The position numbers and the translations under genes are program-made. Shown piece after piece: positions 24,855 to 31,373 of a DNA stretch of 37,147 bases (the first letter of the stretch is position 1; each line of letters opens with the position of its first letter). This stretch comes from Nitrospirota bacterium. Lineage in GTDB: Bacteria > Nitrospirota > Nitrospiria > Nitrospirales > Nitrospiraceae. The notes beneath the pieces are model-generated. The model was not told where the DNA came from. It was given only the letters and a program-made list of their open reading frames with translations, and made no database searches. Location of the stretch: positions 1 through 37,147 of the forward strand of contig JAHRHE010000012.1 in the NCBI GenBank assembly GCA_020027965.1, written 5' to 3'.

Positions 24855-25466
24855 TTGAAGCCGGCATCTCGCACGCTCGTGTTCCATAAGCCCTATGGGG
24901 TGCTTCCCTGTTTTACCGATCCGAAGGGACGGCCGACGTTGGCCGATTATGTGGCGATCCCGGGGGTGTATGCTGCCGGGCGATTAGATCTGGATAGCGA
25001 GGGGCTCATGGTGCTGACGTCGGATGGGAGGTTGGCGCATCACATTACCGATCCGCGGCATCAACTCCCGAAGGTCTATCTGGCTCAGGTGGAACGCGTT
25101 CCGAACGAGGACGCCCTGGGGCGGCTGAGACAAGGGATCCTGCTCAATGGCACACGGACAAGGCCTGCTGAGGTTCAGGTGCTGTCGGCGGTGCCGGAGC
25201 TTCCTGATCGTCCTGTGCCGATCCGATTCCGCAAATCCGTGCCGACCGCCTGGTTGAAGATCACGCTGCGAGAGGGGCTGAACCGGCAGGTTCGGCGCAT
25301 GACGGCCGCGGTGGGACATCCGACGGTACGACTCATGCGGATCGCGATCGGAACGATGGTGCTGGGAGATCTCCAGCCCGGCCAATGGCGGGAATTGACG
25401 AGGAGCGAGATTGGGCGGATCTCTACGGCGAAGAGGGCAGGTTCAGGTGTGCATTCAAGGTCCTAG
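24855..25466 (+). CDS. rluE: 23S rRNA pseudouridine synthase, RluE family
   Basis: A 203-residue protein starting at a TTG (no ATG or GTG is available before LVFHKPYGVL). LVFHKPYGVLPCFTDPKGRPT is the RluE-type N-terminus. The catalytic motif GRLDLDSEGLMVLT holds the conserved aspartate. EGLNRQVRRMTAAVGHPTVRL is the standard RsuA-family core. It converts a specific uridine in 23S rRNA (U2457 in E. coli) to pseudouridine. The last three codons and the stop (TCA AGG TCC TAG) lie inside the left inverted repeat of the IS30 element, so the native C-terminus has been replaced or extended. Enzyme function is likely retained because the motif region is complete. Confidence 0.88.
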   Translation: MKPASRTLVFHKPYGVLPCFTDPKGRPTLADYVAIPGVYAAGRLDLDSEGLMVLTSDGRLAHHITDPRHQLPKVYLAQVERVPNEDALGRLRQGILLNGTRTRPAEVQVLSAVPELPDRPVPIRFRKSVPTAWLKITLREGLNRQVRRMTAAVGHPTVRLMRIAIGTMVLGDLQPGQWRELTRSEIGRISTAKRAGSGVHSRS

Positions 25467-26503
25467 TGCAACAGTTGGCGAAACGCATGAGCTGGGCTGT
25501 GCCAGTCCAGGACTTTTCTGGGGCGGTCGTTGACCATCGCCTGCACGTGTTTGATCTCTTTGCGCGAGAGCCGGTTGAAGCGCGTGCACGAGGGGAAGAA
25601 TTGGCGGAGCAGCCCATTGGTGTTTTCATTGGTGCCCCGCTCCCACGGGCAATGCCGGTGCGCAAAGTAGACGCGCATCGTCGTCTGCTTCGTGAAGAGG
25701 CGGTGCTCGCGCATTTCGGGACCCTGATCATACGTGAGCGAGCGACGGAGCTGGGCGGGGAGCGTCCGGAGTTCCCGCGCGAAGGCCTGCCGCACGGTGG
25801 CGGCGTCCTTGGCCTTCAGGGGCACCAGCAGTGTGAAGCGCGTCGTCCGCTCCACCAGGGTCCCCAGCGCGGACGCATTGGCATGGCCCACGAGCAAGTC
25901 GCCTTCCCAATGCCCCGGGACCGTTCGATCCGCGACCTCGGCCGGGCGCGTCTCGATGCTGACAATGTCCTGGATCGGCCGCGGGATGAGCCGAACCTTG
26001 TGGGGCCGGCGAAACCGGTGCCGCTGGCGCAAGTACCGGGTGAGTTCCCGTTTGAGCGTGCCCCGCGGGAGGACATAGAGGTAGGTATAGATGGCTTCGT
26101 GGGAGATGCGCATCGTCGGCTCTGCAGGATACCGCTGCAGCAACCCGCGCGCAATCTGCTCGGGCGACCACCGTTGAGCGAGGAGGGTGAAGACCGCCCG
26201 GCGCAAGCGCGACTGGACCGCCAGCTTCCGAGGCTTGCGCGGCCGGTGGGCCCAGCGCTGCGCCCGTTGATGGGCCCGCACCGCTCGATAGGTGACGGGC
26301 GAGGCGTGATGACGAGCCAGTTCGCGCGACACGGTGCTTGGGGCACGCCCCAGCGCGCGGCTGGTGGCCCGGAGACTATAGCCTGCAGCCAACATGCGAC
26401 TCAATTCCTCGCGCTCCATGAGGTTCAATCGTCGATACCGTGCCATGTGCAACTCCTTGGCTCCTGGATCGACCAGGATACAAGTGTTGCACTAGAACCT
26501 TGA
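25455..26503 (-). mobile_element. IS30-family insertion sequence, 1049 bp, complete
   Basis: The terminal inverted repeats are TCAAGGTCCTAGTGCAACA (25455-25473) and the complement of TGTTGCACTAGAACCTTGA (26485-26503), differing at one position. A single intact transposase fills the element. IS30 elements usually create 2-3-base target duplications; the flanks CAT and GCC do not match, so either the insertion was followed by change or the true ends are one or two bases away. It interrupts the end of rluE. Confidence 0.9.
25463..26452 (-). CDS. IS30-family transposase
   Basis: A 329-residue DDE transposase, apparently full length. An N-terminal helix-turn-helix (YRRLNLMEREELSRMLAAGY, then SLRATSRALGRAPSTVSREL) precedes the catalytic domain. 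The acidic triad is visible in GHWEGDLLVGHANASALGTL, LTYDQGPEMREH and ERGTNENTNGLLRQFFP. It catalyses excision and insertion of the element. The frame has no break, so it may be active. Confidence 0.92.
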   Translation of the reverse strand: MHMARYRRLNLMEREELSRMLAAGYSLRATSRALGRAPSTVSRELARHHASPVTYRAVRAHQRAQRWAHRPRKPRKLAVQSRLRRAVFTLLAQRWSPEQIARGLLQRYPAEPTMRISHEAIYTYLYVLPRGTLKRELTRYLRQRHRFRRPHKVRLIPRPIQDIVSIETRPAEVADRTVPGHWEGDLLVGHANASALGTLVERTTRFTLLVPLKAKDAATVRQAFARELRTLPAQLRRSLTYDQGPEMREHRLFTKQTTMRVYFAHRHCPWERGTNENTNGLLRQFFPSCTRFNRLSRKEIKHVQAMVNDRPRKVLDWHSPAHAFRQLLH

Positions 26504-26693
26504 GCCCAGAAGGGAGCCTTTTCTGAGGAGAGGCGGGGTCGGGAGTCTTTTCCAAAACGTGCGTTTGTCGAGGGAAAGGCCGAAGACCTCGAAGCCTCCC
26601 TCGAACAGTTTCGGCTGATCGCGAATGATTCAGGTGAGGGGAGCTCACAAATCGGTGGCCTAGCGTTGGATCACATCAATAGGGAGCGTCGCT
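26504..26693 (+). other. Intergenic region with a repeat-derived fragment
   Basis: A GGGGTCGGGAGTCTTTT word (26534-26550) and the frame DLEASLEQFRLIAND (26600-26635) both recur elsewhere: the first at 24425, the second at 29625 as DLVAALEQFRLLA. Both probably derive from the same dispersed repeat family. No start or full gene is visible. Confidence 0.5.
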
Positions 26694-26843
26694 GTGAAAC
26701 AGGGCTATCGTTTGATCCTTGTGGACAAAGACGGTGTGCTGATCACTGAATTTCAAGTGACTGAGCACGACCTGGCTGACCCGGCGGCGTTCGTCGCGGC
26801 GCTCACGCAGTCGATCGAGCACGTCGAAGAGGAGGACCCGTGA
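26694..26843 (+). CDS. Small protein (49 aa) of unknown function
   Basis: A GTG-started frame: VKQGYRLILVDKDGVLIT, then EFQVTEHDLADPAAFVAA, then LTQSIEHVEEEDP. GGGAG lies six bases upstream. It looks like a beta-hairpin plus helix and has no signal. Its stop TGA overlaps the next GTG start (GTGA), suggesting coupling with a signal-peptide gene. I do not recognise it. Confidence 0.5.
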   Translation: MKQGYRLILVDKDGVLITEFQVTEHDLADPAAFVAALTQSIEHVEEEDP

Positions 26844-26986
26844 AGGAACGACGTCAGTCCTCGTTGCTGGTTGTCCTCCTGCTGCTCCTCCTTCCACTTT
26901 CTCTTTCCGTCCATGCCAAAGATCTCGGCGAGCTGAGTGCGAATCCGTTCAACCCGGAAACCACCGCGAATTCTTCTCGCTGTTGA
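26840..26986 (+). pseudogene. Truncated exported protein (signal peptide plus NPF repeat start)
   Basis: A 48-residue frame: a signal peptide (VVLLLLLLPLSLSVHA) followed by KDLGELSANPFNPETTANS and an early stop. From memory, small secreted proteins in several bacteria start with LGELSANPF(N/D)P and then repeat NP(Y/F) units. Here that tail is missing, so this is probably a broken member. The start GTG overlaps the upstream stop. Confidence 0.4.
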
Positions 26987-27515
26987 ATCGTTCCAGTGTG
27001 CATCTCAGCTGCCTTGCTCTCTCTCTTCGCCACGCTGTTCGCTGCGCCATGCCCATTCCAGGGCGAATCGCAACGTGCCTGAATCATTGCACTATCTACG
27101 CCCCAGTAATACTCCTTGACTACGGAACACTATCCGCTTAAGGTGAAGGCCTGACGTGCTGAGTTACGTGGACTGTCCTATCCCTCGCGCTTCCTGTTCC
27201 TTCCTGCGCGTGACCGATTCCCCAGTCTCCGCCGCTTTTGCGCCAGCGTCTCTCTGACTCGCTGCCTGTCTGGTGTCATGGCCTGCTGATGGAGGCGGCC
27301 AGGACTCCGGCCATGCTCCAGGGGGCTGTTCGACTCACGCCCGCATTCCATAGAGAGGAGTGAGCATTGTGTTGGTGGTGATCCCTGTCGTCACGCGGCG
27401 CACCGCCCGGGTTGTGTGATTGGGGGAGGTCGGGCTGTCCGATAGTGTCCCGGCGTGATGACCTGAGACCAGCGTGAAGCTGACGCATCGCTATCTCACA
27501 CAGGAGGGAGATCCT
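26987..27515. other. Intergenic region without a clear gene
   Basis: A weak TTGACT-N17-TAAGGT pair (27116-27144) could drive the CsbD gene, but the -10 is poor. A GTG with a ribosome site at 27369 gives only 16 codons. Nothing else is supported. Confidence 0.4.
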
Positions 27516-27743
27516 ATGAACGCCGATCAACTCAAGCGGAAATGGATGCAGTTCAAAGGCGATCTGAAACAGAAGTGGGGCAAGTTCACCGATAATGACT
27601 TGCTACACATCGGAGGGAACTACGACAGGTTTGTCGGCAAAGTTCAGGAACGGTATGGCGATAAAAAGAGTGAGCTGATGAAGTGGGCGGACCAGTGGTA
27701 TCACAAGTCTCAGCCGGACGCGACGGGGAAACAGACTCAGTGA
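27516..27743 (+). CDS. CsbD-family stress protein
   Basis: A 75-residue CsbD protein: NADQLKRKWMQFKGDLKQKWGK, then LLHIGGNYDRFVGKVQERYG. GGAGGGAG lies five bases before the ATG. The family is induced by general stress in other bacteria; its biochemical role is unclear. First gene of the stress cluster, 63 bases ahead of the BON gene. Confidence 0.9.
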   Translation: MNADQLKRKWMQFKGDLKQKWGKFTDNDLLHIGGNYDRFVGKVQERYGDKKSELMKWADQWYHKSQPDATGKQTQ

Positions 27744-27806
27744 CGGGAATCGATCAATGAGAGACGTCTCACTACACAATTTCACATGTTCGTTAAGGAG
27801 AAGATC

Positions 27807-28364
27807 ATGACAACACGCTATGTACTGACACTCTGTACTGCTCTGGTAGTCGGTGCGGTGCTCATCACCGGATCGACGAACGCGCTTGGTAAGGCCGACG
27901 AGAAGACTCCGATCAATGACTCGTGGCTGACGTCGAAGACTAAGATTGCACTGTTTGCCGATGCCCGGGTCAAAGGGAGTGAGATCAATGTCGAGAGCAC
28001 ACAGGGCTCGGTGATGATCCGTGGCAACGTTGATTCCGACGCGGCGAAGCAGGCGGCGGAAGAGATTGCCAAAGGGATCAACGGCGTCAAGAGTGTGAAG
28101 AACGAATTGCAGGTGGTGGCCCCGGCCAAGCGCGAGGCGATCGATGACAAGGATGATGCGATTACGACACGGGTCAATGCGCAGATCGCGAAAGACGCCT
28201 ATCTGAAGAAAGCCGGTATTCGTGTTCAGACGAATGCGGGAGTGGTCTCGCTGAACGGCGAGGTTCAGGACCTGATGACCAGTGCCCAAGCATCTTCGAT
28301 TGCCTGGCGGGTCCCCGGCGTGAAGTCTGTGAAGAACGATCTCACGGTGAAGGAGAAGGCCTAA
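27807..28364 (+). CDS. Periplasmic protein with two BON domains (OsmY-like)
   Basis: A 185-residue protein. The start is at ATG 27807, with AAGGAG six bases before it; an ATG seven codons earlier is less likely. Residues 1-29 form the signal. BON domain 1 (about residues 38-108) contains VNVESTQGSVMIRGNV-like wording and domain 2 (about 115-183) VQTNAGVVSLNGEVQD, each with the GV(K/R)SVKN(E/D)L close. BON domains bind phospholipid and protect against osmotic and envelope stress. It sits between CsbD and DUF2934 genes. Confidence 0.88.
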   Translation: MTTRYVLTLCTALVVGAVLITGSTNALGKADEKTPINDSWLTSKTKIALFADARVKGSEINVESTQGSVMIRGNVDSDAAKQAAEEIAKGINGVKSVKNELQVVAPAKREAIDDKDDAITTRVNAQIAKDAYLKKAGIRVQTNAGVVSLNGEVQDLMTSAQASSIAWRVPGVKSVKNDLTVKEKA

Positions 28365-28394
28365 GGTTTTATTCACACGACACACGAGCTCTCC

Positions 28395-28430
28395 GTCCGT
28401 CGATATCCGACCACAGTGGTGTCGACGGAC
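28395..28430. terminator. Stem-loop after the BON gene
   Basis: GTCCGTCGA (28395-28403) pairs perfectly with TCGACGGAC (28422-28430), with a 4-base-pair inner stem in the loop. No T-run follows. It could slow or end transcription between the BON and DUF2934 genes. Confidence 0.35.
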
Positions 28431-28487
28431 GACAGAGACTCTCGCTGAGTCAACCACTATGAACACGGCAGCGTGAGGAGGTGCACG

Positions 28488-28724
28488 ATGAGCAAGGACA
28501 CCACCGTCAGTCGAGCCACGCCGGCCGCCACGTCTCACGCCGGCTCTGGCCGTGAGAAGACAGGCCCCGCTGAGGAGGCCGCACGGCGTGCGGAGGCACA
28601 GCAAGACCGCATTGCGCAACGCGCCTACGAACTGTATGAGCAACGGGGACGGCAGGAAGGCCGGGCCATGGAGGACTGGTTGCAGGCGGAACGGCAACTG
28701 GTCGGAGCATCAGGTCAATCGTGA
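28488..28724 (+). CDS. DUF2934 protein, second copy
   Basis: A 78-residue protein. AGGAGG precedes the ATG at 28488, favouring this start over a frame start at 28473. An Ala/Glu-rich N-terminus precedes QDRIAQRAYELYEQRGRQEG and MEDWLQAERQLVG. It shares the core with the 24208 protein but has a longer, more acidic lead. It lies between the two-BON gene and the Hsp20 gene, so it is probably part of the stress response. Confidence 0.88.
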   Translation: MSKDTTVSRATPAATSHAGSGREKTGPAEEAARRAEAQQDRIAQRAYELYEQRGRQEGRAMEDWLQAERQLVGASGQS

Positions 28725-28788
28725 AACGAGCTACGCGGGTACTGAACGTTCACTTCTATGACTACTATGACTACAAGGAGATAAGGCC

Positions 28789-29262
28789 ATGAACACACTG
28801 GTACGATGGGACCCCTTCAAAACTCGGTGGAATCCTTTGAAAGACCGGGATGAATTGGAAAGCCGGTTGGCGACGATGTTGGGAACTCGGGAGGCGACGG
28901 GTAGTGGGGAAAGGGAAGCCATGACGGTGGCCCAGTGGTCGCCGCTGGTGGACATTACGGAGGATGAGAAGGGATATCACATCAAGGCCGAGTTGCCGGA
29001 AATGAAGAAAGAGGACGTGCGACTCACGGTGGAGAACGATATCCTGGCGATTTCCGGCGAACGGAAATTCGAGAAGGAAGACAAAGGAAAAAAATATCAT
29101 CGCATCGAACGCGCCTACGGGAGCTTCGTGCGCAGCTTCTCACTTCCAGATGATGCGGATGGGAGCAAGGTGTCTGCTGACTACAAGGACGGGGTGCTCC
29201 AAGTGCATCTCCCGAAATCCGCGAAAGCTACACCGCGAGCCATCGAGATCAAGGTGGGCTAG
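28789..29262 (+). CDS. Small heat-shock protein, Hsp20 family
   Basis: A 157-residue protein with a good ribosome site (AAGGAG, ten bases). An N-terminal arm (LVRWDPFKTRWNPLKDRDEL) is followed by the alpha-crystallin domain at residues ~45-145: PLVDITEDEKGYHIKAELP, then ISGERKFE, then YGSFVRSFSLPDDAD, with the GVLQVHLPK strand. It ends PRAIEIKVG (IxI-like). It is an ATP-independent holdase chaperone. Last of the CsbD/BON/DUF2934/Hsp20 group. Confidence 0.95.
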   Translation: MNTLVRWDPFKTRWNPLKDRDELESRLATMLGTREATGSGEREAMTVAQWSPLVDITEDEKGYHIKAELPEMKKEDVRLTVENDILAISGERKFEKEDKGKKYHRIERAYGSFVRSFSLPDDADGSKVSADYKDGVLQVHLPKSAKATPRAIEIKVG

Positions 29263-29686
29263 GGCCCTTGCGTTGATCGAGGGATGTGGGGCGCCACGGA
29301 AGGTATGCCTACGCTGACCACGATGATGGAGTCTTCCTGACGCTCCGCGCCCGCCGCCGTCCCTCGCTGCTTCCGCTTCCACGACCCGGCATCCAACATG
29401 GCCGGGGTCAAGGCTTGAATCTTGACATCTCCTCTCGCCTGAGGACTTGGGGGCTGCCCTGACGAGGGACTTCTGCCCGCCTACCGCGCGACCCGGCGAG
29501 CCTCGGCATGGGGAGAAATTGGGGTCAGAGTACATTTCCGTTGAGTGGTTGTCGGTGCTGGCGGGCTCTCTGCGTCAGGCCGTGGGCAGGTCTTGAATTT
29601 GACAATTGACCGCATCGACCTCGTAGCCGCCCTCGAGCAATTTCGCCTCCTTGCCACTGCCCTCGGCGCCGGGCCACTCGTTGACA
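29263..29686. other. Repeat-bearing intergenic region
   Basis: Contains the direct repeat copy at 29514 and the frame IDLVAALEQFRLLATAL (29617-29665). Apart from the repeats, 29263-29510 shows nothing that I can support. Confidence 0.5.
29514..29582 (+). repeat. Direct repeat, left copy, flanking the toxin-antitoxin module
   Basis: Begins AGAAATTGGGGTCAGAG and ends GCGGGCTCTCTGCGTCAGGC. It matches 30365-30433 in the same orientation over about 69 bases, with scattered changes. The homology continues more weakly downstream on both sides. Confidence 0.85.
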
Positions 29687-29977
29687 TCACGATCTGCGGC
29701 CCAGTTGTGCCGCGACGTCTTCGTAGATCCGGCGCCGGTGGCCGACGGCGATAATCTTGAGGAGTTTGCGCGGCCGATCCACCGCGTAGACGATTCGAAA
29801 TCGCCGCACCCGGTACTTCCAGAATCCGTCCAACTCCCTCACGAGCGGCGTGCCGCTGTCAGGGGCCTGGCTGAGTGTGCGAATGGCGGCTTTGATGCTG
29901 CGTTTGAGGTCCGGCGCCAGGTGGCGGATGACTTCAGCGATGTGGGGAGGAATGTCCGGTTGAAAGACCGCTCTCAC
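29687..29977 (-). CDS. RelE/ParE-family toxin
   Basis: A 96-residue protein starting at GTG 29977, which overlaps the antitoxin stop by four bases (GTGA). The RelE fold is shown by FKYRVRRFRIVYAV-type wording (YRVRRFRIVYAVDRPRKLL) and the closing IIAVGHRRRIYED, where basic residues correspond to the active-site patch of mRNA interferases. It is short of the histidine/tyrosine pair of some RelEs, so a ParE-type gyrase poison cannot be excluded. Partner antitoxin directly upstream. Confidence 0.85.
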   Translation of the reverse strand: MRAVFQPDIPPHIAEVIRHLAPDLKRSIKAAIRTLSQAPDSGTPLVRELDGFWKYRVRRFRIVYAVDRPRKLLKIIAVGHRRRIYEDVAAQLGRRS

Positions 29978-30267
29978 CGAGGGCGGACCCTCGGCGGTGT
30001 TAGGGGCTCTCCAAAGACATCTTCAAACGACAGGCCCCTGCCCCCCTGAGCGTAGAACTTCTTGCTCCGGCGCACCTGCCGCATCAGGTCGGGATCGGCC
30101 AGCACGTCGAGCGTTTCCTTCAACCGCTCATATTCGGCATAGTTGAGGAGCACGGCGGCAGGTTTGCCGTTCCGGGTCACCACCACCTCTTCCTCGCGCT
30201 CGGCCACACCTCTGACCAGCTCGGGCAGCCGTGCTTTGACTTCGGAGATGGGAAGGGTCTTGGACAT
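29974..30267 (-). CDS. Phd/YefM-type antitoxin
   Basis: A 97-residue protein. The N-terminal half (SKTLPISEVKARLPELVRG, then EEEVVVTRNGKPAAVLLNYAEYERL) is the Phd/YefM dimerisation and DNA-binding domain. The C-terminal half (LADPDLMRQVRRSKKF) would wrap the toxin. AGGAG lies eight bases before the ATG at 30267. It probably represses its own promoter by binding the palindrome at 30287. Confidence 0.88.
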   Translation of the reverse strand: MSKTLPISEVKARLPELVRGVAEREEEVVVTRNGKPAAVLLNYAEYERLKETLDVLADPDLMRQVRRSKKFYAQGGRGLSFEDVFGEPLTPPRVRPR

Positions 30268-30286
30268 CCTGACGGCTCCTAGGGTT

Positions 30287-30302
30287 GACCAGAATTCTGG
30301 TC
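30287..30302. promoter_or_regulatory. Perfect 16-base palindrome, probable antitoxin operator
   Basis: GACCAGAATTCTGGTC is a perfect palindrome. It lies between the -10 element (30306-30311) and the antitoxin start, so binding would block initiation. Palindromic operators at this position are typical of antitoxin autoregulation. Confidence 0.7.
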
Positions 30303-30305
30303 CAC

Positions 30306-30334
30306 ACTGTACGGCATCCTCGAGGCTCTGTCAA
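30306..30334 (-). promoter_or_regulatory. Sigma-70 promoter of the toxin-antitoxin operon
   Basis: On the minus strand TTGACA (30334-30329) and TACAGT (30311-30306) are exactly 17 bases apart. They lie about 40 bases before the antitoxin start. Confidence 0.75.
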
Positions 30335-30364
30335 CCACCGAGCCAAGTTAGAAGATAGAGTGGC

Positions 30365-30433
30365 AGAAATTGGGGTCAGAGCACAATTCCGTCGAGTGGT
30401 TGTCGGGTCCCGCGGGCTCTGCGCCAGGCTCCG
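30365..30433 (+). repeat. Direct repeat, right copy, flanking the toxin-antitoxin module
   Basis: AGAAATTGGGGTCAGAG again, in the same orientation as the copy at 29514. The weaker homology beyond it runs through GCCGCCCT and reaches the stop end of the neighbouring TPR-like gene at 30451. Confidence 0.85.
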
Positions 30434-30450
30434 TTTCGACTGGACCGCGC

Positions 30451-30912
30451 TCAGTCGCCGCCCTTGAACGCATCCCGGTCGTATTCCTCGCCGACGTCAT
30501 CAGGTTCCTTGATGCCCAGCGCGCTGAGAAACGACACGCGCAAGGCTCGGACGTGCGTGAGGGTCCGGGCGTCGGAGGGTTCGGGTCCGGCCAAAAACCG
30601 GTCGCAGAGCGTCAGGCCATGCTGAAAGTGTTCGGCGATCGGGTCTTCGGCGGCTTGCTGCCAGGTACTATAAATGAGGAATGCCTGGAAGGCCCGGGCG
30701 GTCGGGTAGCGCTCGCCGAGCGTCAGGAGCCGGCGGTACGCCTGCGTGGCGGCGTCCCCGGCGCTCGCCGAAAAGGCAGCCTCCCATTCGGCAGCCGATG
30801 CCCCATCGGCGCCCAGCTCGTTGTGCGTCTGGGCGAGCTGGAATGCGCTGTGGGCGGCGATGGCTGGGTCGAACGAGAGATCCATGACCCCGTCTTGTAC
30901 GCCCTTTCGCAC
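30451..30912 (-). CDS. TPR-like helical protein, function unknown
   Basis: A 153-residue protein. The start is GTG 30912 or, equally well, ATG 30885 (MDLSFDP). Residues ~20-125 form paired helices (AFQLAQTHNELGADGAS, then AAEWEAAFSA, then ATQAYRRLLTLGERYP, then AFLIYSTWQQAAEDPI) with TPR-like spacing but no strict motif. The C-terminus (EEYDRDAFKGGD) is encoded by sequence related to the flanking repeat, so the original end may have been altered. No signal peptide. Confidence 0.6.
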   Translation of the reverse strand: MRKGVQDGVMDLSFDPAIAAHSAFQLAQTHNELGADGASAAEWEAAFSASAGDAATQAYRRLLTLGERYPTARAFQAFLIYSTWQQAAEDPIAEHFQHGLTLCDRFLAGPEPSDARTLTHVRALRVSFLSALGIKEPDDVGEEYDRDAFKGGD

Positions 30913-30985
30913 CCTGTTCGCAAGGCCGTCTTCGCGCTAGGGCGCGCGAACCAGAGGGTTGGGGGCCAAGGGGTGAGGATGTTGC

Positions 30986-31267
30986 TCAGCGAAAGATGAG
31001 CCAGGAGAGGTAGATGATCAGCACGATGATGATCGGCAGAATGACGGCCAGAGCTTTGCGCGCTCCAGCCACAAGCTGTGCACTCGTCGCCTGAATGTAC
31101 TCAGCGCGATCTTGAATTCGCTCCGTTCGGTCGCTCTGCGTCTGAACCAGCGCAAACTGTGCGCGCTGCATCGCCAAGGCTTCAGCTTGGAAGCCCAGTT
31201 GAAGCTTCTGGTTGTCACGTATCTCTTCCACAATGCGAATGAGACGCTGAAGGTCTTGATCGTTCAT
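30986..31267 (-). CDS. Tail-anchored coiled-coil membrane protein
   Basis: A 93-residue protein. Residues ~1-65 are heptad-like and charged (LQRLIRIVEEIRDNQKLQL, then QTQSDRTERIQDRAEYIQ), followed by a hydrophobic helix at ~70-92 (ALAVILPIIIVLIIYLSWLIF). The ribosome site is weak (AGGG). The topology suggests a cytosolic coiled coil anchored at the C-terminus. The family is not recognised; small proteins of this shape often sit beside transporters, but nothing links it to the gene at 31374. Confidence 0.65.
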   Translation of the reverse strand: MNDQDLQRLIRIVEEIRDNQKLQLGFQAEALAMQRAQFALVQTQSDRTERIQDRAEYIQATSAQLVAGARKALAVILPIIIVLIIYLSWLIFR

Positions 31268-31373
31268 CGCGCTACCCTGAAAGAGGCGACCGCCCTGTTG
31301 TCAGCCATTCCGTCACCTAGGGTGAAGTGTACCTCGTTTCTCCGTGACGTCAAATGGGGTTGATTGCGATCGG

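Noticed and set aside
25385-26503. A 372-codon plus-strand frame through the IS30 element
   Set aside because: It is the complement of the transposase gene; the minus-strand protein has the full DDE triad.
25452-26506. Target-site duplication around the IS30 element
   Set aside because: The three bases outside each inverted repeat (CAT and GCC) do not match, and shifting the ends by one or two bases does not give a match either.
27369-27419. A 16-codon GTG frame with a ribosome site upstream of the CsbD gene
   Set aside because: Too short and without a paralog or motif; no positive evidence of coding.
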